Source of the DNA: Sipunculus nudus
Taxonomy: Eukaryota > Annelida > Sipuncula > Golfingiida > Sipunculidae
Direction of reading: 5' to 3'
DNA length: 64,000 nucleotides
NCBI GenBank assembly: GCA_026874595.1
Contig: CM049316.1
Location: forward strand, 48,116,695 to 48,180,694
The position numbers and the translations under genes are program-made. Below, in pieces: positions 25,001 through 38,389 of the stretch; the first letter of the stretch is position 1, and each line of letters starts with the position of its first letter. The notes below the pieces were generated by a model that had not been told where the DNA came from, searched no databases, and saw only the letters and a list, made by a program, of their open reading frames with translations.

Positions 25001-26850
25001 TATTTAAATACAATTACAATGTATTCGCACCATGTCTGGTATTTATTCAGTTTTCACCAAACAATGATGTTGAGAATCCAGAATATACAAATTTCACACA
25101 TTTAAATAATGATCATCAGTAACTGGTTTTATGGCTTTTAATTATATTAAAAATAACTGTAAAAAATTCATTTTGGACTAATTTCACATCAATGTACACA
25201 CTAGACACAGTAGGAATCTAGATTAATATTATCAACTGCATCTTTGTCTATCATTAATTTCCTTCATATAATCCTTAATTATTAGTAATGAATAATATGA
25301 TTTACTTCTTTATCATTAAAAATGAACTGAAAAATGCCATAGGTGACTGCATGGTGTTATTTGGAATATGTGACATTCTACCCATCGATACAAGATTCTT
25401 ATATCATCAGAAACTGCAAGTTAATTTTCTGTTATTATAAACTAACAAATTCCTTTTCTATTTTTCTTTAATTTGTTATTAAAAACCAATAAAAATTTAT
25501 TAAATTTATTGTTTATTGTTATGTTGTTGGTTAAAACTACTAGATGAGTTGGGTTGAACACCTGGATCAACTGTGGCTGGCCATAAGCTGCCTGGATTCT
25601 CCCCTCAAGCGTGCATAATTTGATGAAAGGTCAACAAGGTCAACATACAGGTGACTCAAGAGGGGCTGGAGAGAGCCAAAGTCTGACAGGGTCTCATTAA
25701 AAACATTAATAAAAGCTACAATATTTGGCAAATTTCTTTCAGCTTTCTAAACTAAAAAGCTGAAATCCTTATGTGTGCATGATATGAAAATTATATCAAC
25801 AGTGCTCACGGGGAACAAACGTGCCTTGGTCAAAGTTGGGCAAAATTTAAGGTACTAATTTTATATTTATACTAATAACTTATAAAATTTTTAAAATTCA
25901 GAACTAATTTTTGGGTATTCAATTGAATCTTGATTAAATAATGTTACATCCCTGACAAAAAAAATCTCTAGCTTCAGCAATGCCCTTGTTAAGGGAGTAA
26001 ATATATTTCTTGATTTTTTACAAAGTGCATTATGTTTGGGCCCATAACTTAAAAAAAATACACAATACTGAAATCATTTCTGGCATGTGCATAGTGAATG
26101 TATTGAAAAATATGTATGATCAAAGTCAGATCAGTGGTTTTGATATTAGGTAGTCTTAAAGTGTAACATTGGGTTTTTAATGGAAAAATGAAGTTTTTTC
26201 ATTGATATCTCGAAGGAATTAAGTCCTAGTGACCAAATTCTTGGCATGGTAGGGGATTTTGGAGAAATCTAACTGTATGCCAAATTTAAGGAACTTAGAG
26301 CTGAAGCTCGGGAGCTGAGCTCTAGCAAACTGCATAACAATAGCAATATGTGACATGGTGCTTGAAAACTTGAATAAAATCTACAGTTTTTGATCAACTG
26401 GTTTCAAATTTTTAATGTTAACAGTTGAAATGCTAACAAAAACATGCTGTGAAAATTAAATCCACAGCAGTTACAGCAAAAAAACGTGCCATGGTCAAAG
26501 TTGGGCAAAATTTAAGGTCCCAATTTTTTATTTTTGCTAATATTTTTAAAAATTTAAAAGATTTTGATCTAATTTTGGGTATACAATTTAATTTTGATTA
26601 ATAAAAGTAATATTACTGGAAAAAAAGTGCTTAGCTTTAACAAGTTTTGTGTTAAGTGATAAAATTTCTTTCCTGATTATTTACAAAATGCATTATGTTT
26701 GGGCCCATAACTTTTTTAAATTAAATAATACAGACCTAATTTCTGGCATGTACATAGGAATTATATAGAGGATTATTTATAGGAAATATGAGGAAAAACA
26801 GATGAGTGGTTTTGATATTAGGCAGTCCTAAAGTGTGAAAATAGGTTTTA
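22096..26850 (+). repeat. 2.38-kb tandem duplication of an ACAAGGG-headed element
   Basis: The head at 22096 recurs at 24479 (offset 2383 bp), and the two units match nearly base for base over most of their length, including unusual strings such as CACCTGGATCAACTGTGGC and GGAGCTGAGCTCTAGCAAAC. Differences are scattered substitutions and small indels. The second unit alone runs on into the 3' end region (26851-27589). Partial copies lie at 38.39-39.97 kb and 53.99-54.60 kb. Open frames in it on both strands are short and duplicated with the repeat. Confidence 0.9.
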
Positions 26851-27589
26851 AATAAAAAATTGAGGTTTTTCCTTAATTTCTCAAAGGAATGAAGTCGCAA
26901 AGACCCAGTTTTCGGCTTGGTAGGAGATCTTGGGGACATCTAACATTATGCTGAATTTTGGATTCCTAGGTCTTACGGTTTCAAAACGTGCCACATCTAC
27001 GGACGGACGGACGGACGGACGGACGGACGGACGGACGGACAGACGGACGGACGACGGACAATGGACCACGACTATAGCTCAGATGACTTATAGTCAGCTG
27101 AGCTAATAAAAAATTGAGGTTTTTCCTTAATTTCTCAAAGGAATGAAGTCGCAAAGACCCAGTTTTCGGCTTGGTAGGAGATCTTGGGGACATCTAACAT
27201 TATGCTGAATTTTGGATTCCTAGGTCTTACGGTTTCAAAACGTGCCACATCTACGGACGGACGGACGGACGGACGGACGGACGGACGGACAGACGGACGG
27301 ACGACGGACAATGGACCACGACTATAGCTCAGATGACTTATAGTCAGCTGAGCTAATAAAAAATTGAGGTTTTTCCTTAATTTCTCAAAGGAATGAAGTC
27401 GCAAAGACCCAGTTTTCGGCTTGGTAGGAGATCTTGGGGACATCTAACATTATGCTGAATTTTGGATTCCTAGGTCTTACGGTTTCAAAACGTGCCACAT
27501 CTACGGACGGACGGACGGACGGACGGACAGACGGACGGACGGACAATGGACCACGACTATAGCTCAGATGACTTATAGTCAGCTGAGCT
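26851..27589 (+). repeat. tandem trimer of an element 3' end
   Basis: Three units (26851-27104, 27105-27354, 27355-27589) each start AATAAAAAATTGAGG and carry GGTCTTACGGTTTCAAAACG. Each has a (GGAC)n tract of different length and ends exactly at the stem-loop AGCTCAGATGACT / AGTCAGCTGAGCT (3-nt loop; 27076-27104, 27326-27354, 27561-27589). The junctions lie exactly at the terminal AGCT. Confidence 0.92.
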
Positions 27590-27611
27590 AAAAATTCGTA
27601 AAAATTTGAAA

Positions 27612-29325
27612 AAAAAATAGAGGTGGCACACCCAGTCTGCAGAAACTGATGGAACAGCTCATGATCAATATGTATGCCGAAAATCATGACCATCAGTGTT
27701 GTAGTTATTGAAATACTGCAGTTTTTGTATCAAATTTTCCATTATTCATGGGGGGGGGGGGGTATTTTGGACCCATACAGCTTAAAGAATATGGGTAACA
27801 GAGACCTAATTTCAAGTTTCCATGGAGACTTTTCATGGGTCTCCCTGTGTGTCAAGAATGAAGATTCTTGGTCCAGTTTTTATGATTTGTGCCCTGTTAA
27901 CAGATGTTCATATCTTTAAAGGTCTCAAAAATACAGAAAAATTTCGTAAAAAAAAACGAACAAATACAGGTGGTGCCACCAGTCTGCAGAAACTTATGAA
28001 ACACTCCATGATCAATATCCATGCAAACAATTATGGTTATCTCTGCATTAGTTGTTCAGATACTTTAGCTTTTGTATCAAATTTTCCATTATTCTGAGCT
28101 GTACTTTGGAGTGCCATAGCTCAAAGGATATGGGTAACAGAGACCAAATTTCAGGTTTCCATGGAGACTTATCATGGGTCTCCCTGTGTGTCAAGAACGA
28201 AGATTCTAGGTCCAGTCGTTACGATTTGTACCCTGTTGACAGATAACTACATCCTTAAAGGTCTCAAAAATGGAGAAAACGATTCGTGAACATTGAAAAA
28301 TACAGGTGGCGCCACCAGTCTGCACAAACTGATGAAACATCTCATGATCAATATGTATGTCGAAAATCATGACCATCAGTGATGTAGTTAATGAGATATT
28401 GAAGTTTTTGTATGAAATTTTTGACTATTCTGGGGGGTAATTTTGGGCCCCATAGCTCAAAGGATATGGGTAACAGAGGCCTAATTTCTGGTTTCCATGG
28501 AGACTTTTCATAGGTCTCTCAGTCTGTCGAAAATGAAGATTCTAGGTCCAGTCGTTACGATTTGTGCCACGCTAACAGATGACAGCATCCTCAAAGGTCT
28601 CAAAAATAGAGGAAAAAATCCTAAAAAATCAAACAGTACAGGTGGCGCCACCAGTCTGCAGGAACTGATCGAACATCTCATGATCAATATGTATGCCAAA
28701 AATGAAGACCATCAGTGATGTAGTTATTGAGATATTGAAGTTTTTGTATGAAATTTTTTACTATTCTGGGGGGTACTTTGGGGCCCGATAGCTCAAAGGA
28801 TATGGGTAACAGAGACCTAATTTCTGGTTTCCAAGGAGATTTTTCATGGACCTCTCAGTGTGTCAAGAATTAAGATTCTAAGTCCAGTCTTTATGATTTG
28901 TGCCTTGTTAACAGATGTTCACATTTTTAAAGGTCTCAAAAATAGAGAAAAAAATTCGTAAAAAATTGAAAAATACAGGTGGCGCCACCAGTCTGCAGGA
29001 AGTGATGTAACATCTCATGATCAATATGTATGCCAAAAATCATGACCATCAGTCAAGTAGTTAATGAGATATTGAAGTTTTTGTATGAAATTTTTGACTT
29101 TTCTGGGGGGTACTTTGGGGCCCAATAGCTCGAAGGATATGGGTAACAGAGACCTAATTTCTGGTTTCCAAGGAGATTTTTTATGGACCTCTCAGAATCC
29201 CAAGTTACAAGGTTCTAGGTCCAGCGGTTACGATTTGTGCCTGGTTAACGGACGGACAGACGGACAGACGGACGACGGACAAAGAGTGATCGCTATAGCT
29301 CAGATGACTTTCAGTCAGCTGAGCT
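27612..29325 (+). mobile_element. core-unit array with intact 3' terminus
   Basis: There are five tandem units of about 337 bp, with the palindrome perfect in units 3-5 (28305, 28641, 28978). Each contains CAGTCTGCAG, CATGATCAATATG, GGATATGGGTAACAGAG and GTCCAG-CGTTACGATTTGTGCC-like blocks. The last runs into GGACGGACAGACGG and the perfect-length stem-loop 29297-29325. It directly follows the trimer, with no 5' head of its own. Confidence 0.85.
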
Positions 29326-29990
29326 AAAAATGTGTCAAGGTCATCCATGTTTGAACTTCACCTAGCCCTTGATACAGTGCATCAATGCTGCAAGTTTGGT
29401 GACTGTAATTAAAAGACTTCGTGTTATGCGTGTTAACAACATTTAAGCATTATTGCCACTGTGACCTTGAAAAATGTGTCAAGGTCATCCATTTTAGAAA
29501 TTGACTAAGCCCTTGATAAGATGCATCAATGATGCAAGTTTGGTGACTGTACCTCAAATTCTTTTTGAGTTATTGTGTTAACATCATTTTAGCATAATTG
29601 CCACTGTGACCTTGAAAAATATGTCAAGGTCATCCATGTTTGAACTTGACATGGCTCTTGATAATGTGCATCAATGGTGTAAGTTTGATGACTGAATCAC
29701 TAATTCTATTTCAGTTATTGCGTTAACACCATTTTAGCATTAATGCCACAGTGACCTTGAAAATGCGTCAAGGTAATCCACATTCCAACGCGACCTAGCT
29801 CTTGATAAGGTGCATCAATGCTTCCAGTTTGGTGCCAGTGCCTCAAATTCTTTTAAAGATACTATGTAAATAACTGTGTGATGGATGGATGAATGGATGA
29901 ACAGAATTACAGCATGACGGAAAGACGGACGCTCACCATTTCTATGTCCCCCGCCGACAGCAACTTTGGCGACAAAGGGGACAACAACCC
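29326..29990 (+). mobile_element. TGTCAAGGTCAT tandem core and different 3' hairpin
   Basis: There are four units of about 145-150 bp starting near 29330, 29476, 29625 and 29760, with strings ATGTGTCAAGGTCATCCA and TGATAAGGTGCATCAATG. A GGATGGATGAATGG / GACGGAAAGACGG tract and a hairpin with TGTCCCC (29945-29951) and GGGGACA (29977-29983) and inner CGCC/GGCG follow. It has the same plan as the other elements but different end sequences. Its 5' head was not found in the window. Confidence 0.65.
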
Positions 29991-30093
29991 TACCGCAACA
30001 GGCTGTCACCAGGGAATGGCTGGCTTGCTGAGTGACCTTTATTCTCATAGCACCTACTCTAGATCACTGAATAATTGATAAATGTGAGCTCAC

Positions 30094-30164
30094 CTTAAGC
30101 CCTTCAAATGTCAAGGCAGAGAGGTTGGTGCTATTTAGATTCAACTTTCGAAGACTTTTCATTG
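30094..30164 (-). CDS. CMIP: CMIP exon h, leucine-rich repeat
   Basis: This 71-nt exon completes Ser-301 (T+CA) and encodes MKSLRKLNLNSTNLSALTF followed by EGLK (residues 302-324). The vertebrate counterpart has SSMKSLCSLNMNSTKLSA. One LxxLxL core (LRKLNLNSTNL) is present. Acceptor TTTCAG, donor GTGAGC. The following intron is the longest here (19.7 kb) and is almost wholly made of interspersed elements. There is no tandem repeat at its splice sites. Confidence 0.95.
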
Positions 30165-31430
<1,266 letters not shown>

Positions 31431-31499
31431 CTGTAGAATTGATTTTTATTTGAGGGTTTAGCGGGTGGGCTACATTGGTGCTAAATTAAGAACACACAT

Positions 31500-32010
31500 T
31501 ATTTCATACAACCTAGACAACATTAGGACCACTCCCCCCCCCCCCCTCCCATGGCTTTAAGTAAGATTGAGCCACGATCCTTGTCAGTTCTGGTTGTTGT
31601 TCACACATAGTGGGCTGCTTCTACTCTGTAATCACAGTTGTTGTTGAGCAATTCTACAACTTACTGATATGTCAAACCAGCTGGCTGGGTACAGTACTCA
31701 GCAAACCTAATAAGTCCCGGGTTAATTACGTATTGTTTACACCTTGCGGTCCCGATATTGCCTGTATCATTTACGCGGTCACCTGGAGCTTGTTAGATGG
31801 TTGTGCTACAAATATATCTCTTATATGATCTTTCAAATATTTTTACTAGTTTGATTCAAAATGAATTACCTATACATATTGATTTGCGTGAAAATGTGAA
31901 CTGCACTTATGCTGTAAAATGAAAATACGGCCAACATGTGCATCAAGTATAATGCTTCCATGATAACATGCTTGACCCTTACTTTTCAAGTACAATGCAA
32001 GTACTAAGCA
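31500..32010. other. intron DNA with a C-run
   Basis: A pyrimidine run (31535-31549) is the only low-complexity feature. No exon or module was seen. Confidence 0.5.
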
Positions 32011-32016
32011 TTTTAA

Positions 32017-34347
32017 ACATGGCCTACAGGCCTAATGTGAACCTTGCAATGGTATATTCATCGGGTATAATGCTTCCATGATAACATGCTTGACCAATAT
32101 TTGAGAAGTACTTGATTAATTTTCAATTACATGTGTGATTGTAAACTCAAGTTCAAGCACCAATTAAACAAATGTCACTCCTGAAATACAGACATGGATG
32201 TACACAGCATAAAAATAATTATAGGTGCAGCCACAAGTCTTGTGTATGAGAAAGTAATCGGAGATGTATGGACATGTAAAATTTCAGGCAGAAACTAAAA
32301 AAACCTCTCTTGGGCTATATGATCAGATGTATGAAACCAAAAACATTTGTAGGTGGTGCCACTAGTTTTGTATTTGACAAAGCTATCTGAGATGTATAAA
32401 TATGCCCAATTTCTAACTGATTTGTCAAATCTCTCATAAGAAATACGCAGGAATATACACTGCCAAAATTTTGGTAGGTGGCGCCACAAGTCTTGTATGC
32501 AAACCTAATTTGCTATCCGAGATGTAAGGATATGCACAATTTCAGGATGATATATCAAATCATTCCTAAGAAATAGGCAGGGACATACACCATGCAAGAA
32601 TCATTGTAGGTGGCTACGATGGTCTTGTGTAAGAGATAGCCATCAAAGATGCATGAACAATTCAAAATGTCAGGCCAATACATCAAACTTCTCTTGAGTG
32701 GGTTGCACTGGGCTGACCAAGCTTAGATGAGGCAGGAAGTTGTCCCGAGTGAACTGAGACAAAATGCTTGCTGCAGCTACTGCACTGAGTAAACTCTTGA
32801 CCTATACCTGGCTTCACTGAGTGAACCTTTGACCTGTTGCCTAAATGGATACAGTTAGCAGTCTGCCAAAGCTATAAATAGATTCAGACTGAATTTTGGC
32901 CTGTTGCCAAATCTGAAATAGTTGGCGGTCCCAAGCTATTTATATATACATAATCTTGGCCTGTTAATAAATCTGTTTAGACATACTGAAAGACTTTGGC
33001 TACAATACTTTTCTTTCAAGCTGACATATAAGTTTCTTTTTATCAAAATGTTTAGAATAATAAAAGATGCAGTCCCTCATTGTTAAAGTTCCTATAATTC
33101 TGACAAAAAACAATTCAAGTAAACTTGAACAAAGGCCACCTAAGGATAACTTTTGTGCAATGTCACAGAAGTTATAATTGACACGTCATTTTTGTAGAAG
33201 AAGACTACTGCAGCCCTAAATTTGATAAAGACTTACTTATGGCTACAAAAGTTACTCCATCTTTCTATGACTCTACCAATAATCAATAAACCCAATCTTT
33301 TCTTTCAAAATGGAGAAAACTTATAAAATTTTTGTGAAAACTAAAACCAATAAGCTTCATTTTTGTCATGAAACATTTTTGATCTGAAAGAGGCTAAAAT
33401 TATAGGTTTTTCTCCATATAATAAAAAGGTTGATGAAGGTGGCACCACAAAACCTCAATTTCAAACACGAGTCATGTTGCAACATTTGCTCAAATCTTAG
33501 TGATGCTAGCTCCTGTTGTTCCTGAGATTCTTATGTTAGTTTGGCCAAATGACTAATTTCAAATCCCTGTAACTTAGCCAAAATTAGCCAAACTGGAACC
33601 AATCAAACAAACTTGAGTGCACTTATCATTGGGATCATTTCTGTGAAATATTGAACCATTTGGTTAAACAATTTTGGAGAAGAAGATTTTCAAAGGTATA
33701 ATAGTTTTTCCCCGTTAAATGTTAGTTGATGTAGATGGCACCACAGAAAGGTCAATTCCATAACATTTGACATGCAACTGATTTTGCATAAAATTTTGGG
33801 ATGCTAGCTCTTGACGTTCATGAGAAATTATGGGTTAATGAACTGATAACCAATGACCCACTTACAAAAAAGGTTGATGCAGGTGGCACAACCAATACCT
33901 AAAATTCAGATATGACTCATGACCAACATTTGCATAAAATTTGATGATGATAGCTCCAGCAGTTTCTGAGATTGTAATTTTAGTACGCTTTTTTAGACAG
34001 ATGACTAAGTTAAACTTGCTGTAACTCAGCCAAAAATCACTGAACTTGAACAAGTCAAATACACTTGAGAGAGATTGTTCAAGGAATCATTTCTGTGAAA
34101 TATTGGAGAATTCGGCTGAACAATTTTGGAGAAGAAGATTTTTAAAGCTTTTTTAGCTTTTTCCCTCTAAAATCTAAGTAAATGCAGTTAGCCAGAAAAT
34201 AAGGAAAATCCGATAGAGTTTTTTAGATAATTAATTTTTGCATAAAATTTTGTGATGCTAACTCTTGCCGTTTTCAATATAGTATGGGTTAATGTACAGA
34301 CCCCGGAGGACACGACACCATCCCTTAAGCTCACAGGTTCACTAAAA
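32017..34347 (+). mobile_element. GCGAACCTG-family element (copy 1)
   Basis: It starts ACATGGCCTACAGGCCTAATGTGAACC. The 5' motif GTGAACC (32037-32043) reappears reverse-complemented near the 3' end as AGGTTCAC, followed by TAAAAAT (34335-34348). The core is units with GGTGGTGCCACTAG/GGTGGCGCCACAAG variants (about 32222, 32351, 32474, 32607) and then units with GCCAAAA-TCACTGAAC and GAGAAGAAGATTTT. It sits in the intron between exons f and g. Confidence 0.65.
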
Positions 34348-34395
34348 ATGAAAATAGAATCATAACTTTTGACCATTATTTACATAGTTGTCAAG

Positions 34396-35052
<657 letters not shown>

Positions 35053-35149
35053 TTACCTGATTCCTGGTCATCTATTATTGTAAACTTCATATGAAACATC
35101 AATTACAGTCTGCTTGTCAACCCATTTTGATTCATTCAAGTGTACTCTA

Positions 35150-35756
35150 CTCCATGCTAATGTGAAGGCTACAGTCATGTAAATATTGTGAGTCTGATGT
35201 GATGGCTCAATTCATCTAACTACTGTGAGTGTGTTGTGATGGCTACAGTCATCTAACTCCTGTGAGTCTGATGTGATGGCTACAGTCATCTTACTCCTGT
35301 GAGTCTGATGTGATAGCTACAGTTATCTTACTCCTGTGAGTCTGATGTGATGGCTACAGTCATCTTACTCCTGTGAGTCTGATGTGATGGCTACAGTCAT
35401 CTTACTCCTGTGAGTCTGTTGTGATGGCTACAGTCATCTTACTCCTGTGAGTCTGATGTGATGGCTACAGTCATCTTACTCCTGTGAGTCTGATGTGATG
35501 GCTACAGTCATCTTACTCCTGTGAGTCTGATGTGATGGCTACAGTCATCTTACTCCTGTGAGTCTGATGTGATGGCTACAGTCATCTTACTCCTGTGAGT
35601 CTGATGTGATGGCTACAGTCATCCTACTCCTGTGAGTCTGATGTGATGGCTACAGTCATCTTACTCCTGTGAGTCTGATGTGATGGCTACAGTCATCTTA
35701 CTCCTGTGAGTCTGTTGTGATGGCTACAGTCATATAACTCCTGTGAGTCTGATGTG
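35150..35756 (+). repeat. 37-bp minisatellite
   Basis: About 16 units of a 37-bp sequence containing GTGATGGCTACAGTCAT and TACTCCTGTGAGTCTGA lie in the intron between CMIP exons e and f. Most units are identical or differ at one or two bases. Confidence 0.93.
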
Positions 35757-35759
35757 CTC

Positions 35760-36700
35760 AGTAAAGCTAGTGCAATGACTCACTCAGAATCTGGTATAAT
35801 ATTAATTCTTGCACAATGCAAGCTATTTCTTTGACAATTAACTGCTTCAAATTCTCCTAAACTGTCTCGAGCTAACATTCGATCACCAAACTGTTTTTGC
35901 ATATTCATTATATCAGGATGGGTAAAATCAAATATAAGACCTTTTTAAGATCTATGACAGGAGACCTTTTCAAGGCCTTAAAAAGCAAAAATAAGAATTT
36001 TTAAGACTTTTAAGTTCCAGCAGGAACCCTGTTAGTGACGTTTTGCTATTTCAAATTTATTCAGTATTTATTAATGAATTGAAAATTTGAATAGATAGAG
36101 AATATACGGCATTGGGTGCATGATGAAACATAAAAGCTGTAGAAGCCAGTTCTTCTCCTGCTAACACCCCCTTCTGTGCACTGAAGATATAACATCATTA
36201 CTCATACTTATGATCTAAATACCTTTGTTGGAAATCAAGGGACATCTCTGGTCACACATCCTTACTTACTAATAAGCCTGACAGCAGAGACAATTTAACA
36301 CATGGATGCAACATGGTGTGATCAATCAGCAAGTCTGCTTTAATCCCTGCTGTACACCCATATTTAGATTTTCCATCTAATGCACTGATAGATATGTGAC
36401 TGCTACAATGAAGAATATCTGCTAATTACCTGCGTGCCGACGTCATATGGCAGCCCACAATCAATACACACATCTTTGATCAGTGTAATGGTGTGTTATC
36501 ACATGAGAACTTGCACTTAAATTAAAAGGTCTGACTTTATGGGGTTGGTACAAGTTATTTGGAGCTGCTCCATGGCTGTTCTTATTTCTGACAAGCTGAT
36601 CCATCTCACACTAGAATATCTGACATATATGCATTTCTGTGACTGATACCCTATCACAATATCAAAGTGATCAATACCCAAAGGCCTTGTCATTACACAT
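35760..36700. other. intron DNA, no gene called
   Basis: An exon-like segment near 36430-36475 was considered and rejected. The block 35930-36030 (GACCTTTTTAAGA, AGCAGGAACCCTGTTA) resembles 16180-16260 in the other orientation and may be a decayed MITE, but no second terminus was found. Confidence 0.45.
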
Positions 36701-36719
36701 TCATATAGCAATATCATAG

Positions 36720-37450
36720 AGATTGAAGGCCTGAAGTCTTGTCACTATACATTCTTGTCACAATATCATAGAGACTGACTCCTATAAGTCTTGTCATTAA
36801 ACATACATGTCACAATATCACAGAGACTGATTCCTTTAAGTCTTGTCATTAAATGTAAATGTCATAATATATCAGAGACTGATTCCTTGAGTCTTGTCAT
36901 TAAATATACATGTCACAATATCATAGAGACTGATTCCTTTAACTCTTGTCATTAAACATACATGTCACAATATTACAGAGACTGACTCCTTTAAGTCTTG
37001 TCATTAAACATACATGTCACAATATCACAGACACTGACTCCTATAAGTCTTGTCATTAAACATACATGTCACAATATCATAGAGACTGATTCCTTTAAGT
37101 CTTGTCATTAAACATACATGTCACAATATCATAGAGACTGATTCCTTAAAGTCTTGTCATTAAACATACATGTCACAATATCATTGAGAATGAAACATAC
37201 ATGTCACAATATCATAGAGACTGATTCCTTTAAGTCTTGTCATTAAACATACATGTCATAATATCATAGAGACTGATTCCTCAAAGTCTTGTCTTTAAAC
37301 ATACATGTCACAATATTATTGAGACTGATTCCTTAAAGTCTTGTCATTAAACATACATGTCACAATATCATTGAAAATGACTTCTTGAAGTCATGTCATT
37401 AAACATACATGTCACAATATCATAGAGACTGATTCCTTTAAGTCACGATA
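36720..37450 (+). repeat. 52-bp minisatellite
   Basis: About 13-14 units contain ATAGAGACTGATTCCTT, AAGTCTTGTCATTAAAC and ATACATGTCACAATATC. Some units are truncated (about 37180-37210). It lies in the intron between exons e and f. Confidence 0.92.
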
Positions 37451-37666
37451 CCATAGTGTCTGATACCATACAGCGTTGTAATTAAACATATATCACCATA
37501 TTATAGTGACTAATACACCTAAGAGCCATGTCATTATACATATATCATAGTGACAATATCTGAATTTCTAATAGTGACAATTATTCTTGTCGACTTTCTC
37601 TGTAGTTCCTTTCATCTTCAATTTTTATTAATTTTTCTATGATTCTTGGAAGGAGTCATTCTAAAA

Positions 37667-37699
37667 ACTGGGGACCCAGGGGTCATAATGCTCAGCTGT
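37667..37699 (+). repeat. decayed ACAAGGG-type head
   Basis: ACTGGGGACCCAGGGGTCA plus AATGCTCAGCTG: the palindrome is altered to GACCCAGGGGTC and the GCTCAGCTG motif is intact. It lies 113 bp from the donor of exon e. Confidence 0.55.
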
Positions 37700-37811
37700 A
37701 TATGTCTATAATGACTAATTTGATACAAGCCATCTGATACTTTTTTTTTTTATTTGTACTGCTCTGTTTTAATCATACTGGGGGATCAGTCAATTTGCTT
37801 ATGTCACTTAC

Positions 37812-38066
37812 CAGCTCCCGAAGTGCTATTTGTCGCTCACACAGGGCAGCATACATTTTCTTTCCCTGTGAGGTGCTCTGCAAAGTGGTAATGATCTGCA
37901 TTTTGCAGTCACTGCTTTCTATGATCTCATACTCTAGCATAGCACACAGCAGTTCCATGGCTGCTTCATTCTCACGCAGGGCCAGCAGCATACATGGGCT
38001 TATCATCTTCTGCATACTCTGTAGAAACTTCTTCCTCCGACAACAACAGCAGATCAAGGTCTTCAG
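37812..38066 (-). CDS. CMIP: CMIP exon e
   Basis: This 255-nt, phase-0 exon encodes 85 residues (116-200). It opens LKTLICCCCRRKKFLQSM, contains the CMIP hallmark SPCMLLALREN and the helical stretch ELLCAMLEYEIIE, and ends CERQIALREL. Four consecutive Cys (residues 121-124) replace a less Cys-rich vertebrate stretch. Donor GTAAGT, acceptor TTTACAG. The acceptor and about 22 nt of the exon start are repeated twice more upstream at exact 50-bp spacing (CTTCAG at 38061, 38111 and 38161 on the plus strand). The true exon is the copy that continues into the open frame. Confidence 0.95.
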
Positions 38067-38185
38067 CTGTAAATATCAATATCCAAGATTAATAAACAAC
38101 AGATCAAAGACTTCAGCTGTAAATATCTACATCTCATATTATTAAACAGCAAATCAAAGTCTTCAGCTGTAAATATCAACATCCA
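38046..38185 (-). repeat. tandem copies of the exon-e 3' splice site
   Basis: The plus-strand CTTCAGCTGTAAATAT occurs at 38061, 38111 and 38161, exactly 50 bp apart, each preceded by AACAGCA(G/A)ATCAA-like sequence, that is about 22 bp of the exon start. Each copy carries the sense acceptor TTTACAG. A C-run (38191-38208) lies upstream in the sense direction. Confidence 0.93.
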
Positions 38186-38389
38186 ATATCCCCCCCCCCC
38201 CCCCCCCCTGGATAACATATAGGTTATATCAATAAGGATACAGTGAGAGATCTGACCCAGCGAGGTTTCCAACTCATCCAAGATTTTTGTAGTAACAATC
38301 AGTGTTTCAAATTTGAGGACAAATGTGAAATACTTCAAAAGTTATGGGCTTCACAAAAATTTCCATTTTGGCAGATTTGACCTTGAAGT

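Noticed and set aside
26881-27443. Overlapping minus-strand open frames rich in RPSV repeats
   Set aside because: They translate the (GGAC)n tract of element 3' ends and are repeated with the trimer.
36425-36480. Possible extra CMIP exon on the minus strand (ends GGCACGCAG before GTAATT)
   Set aside because: Exons e and f join in phase with an exact match to the family length, leaving no room for it. No acceptor or similarity supports it.
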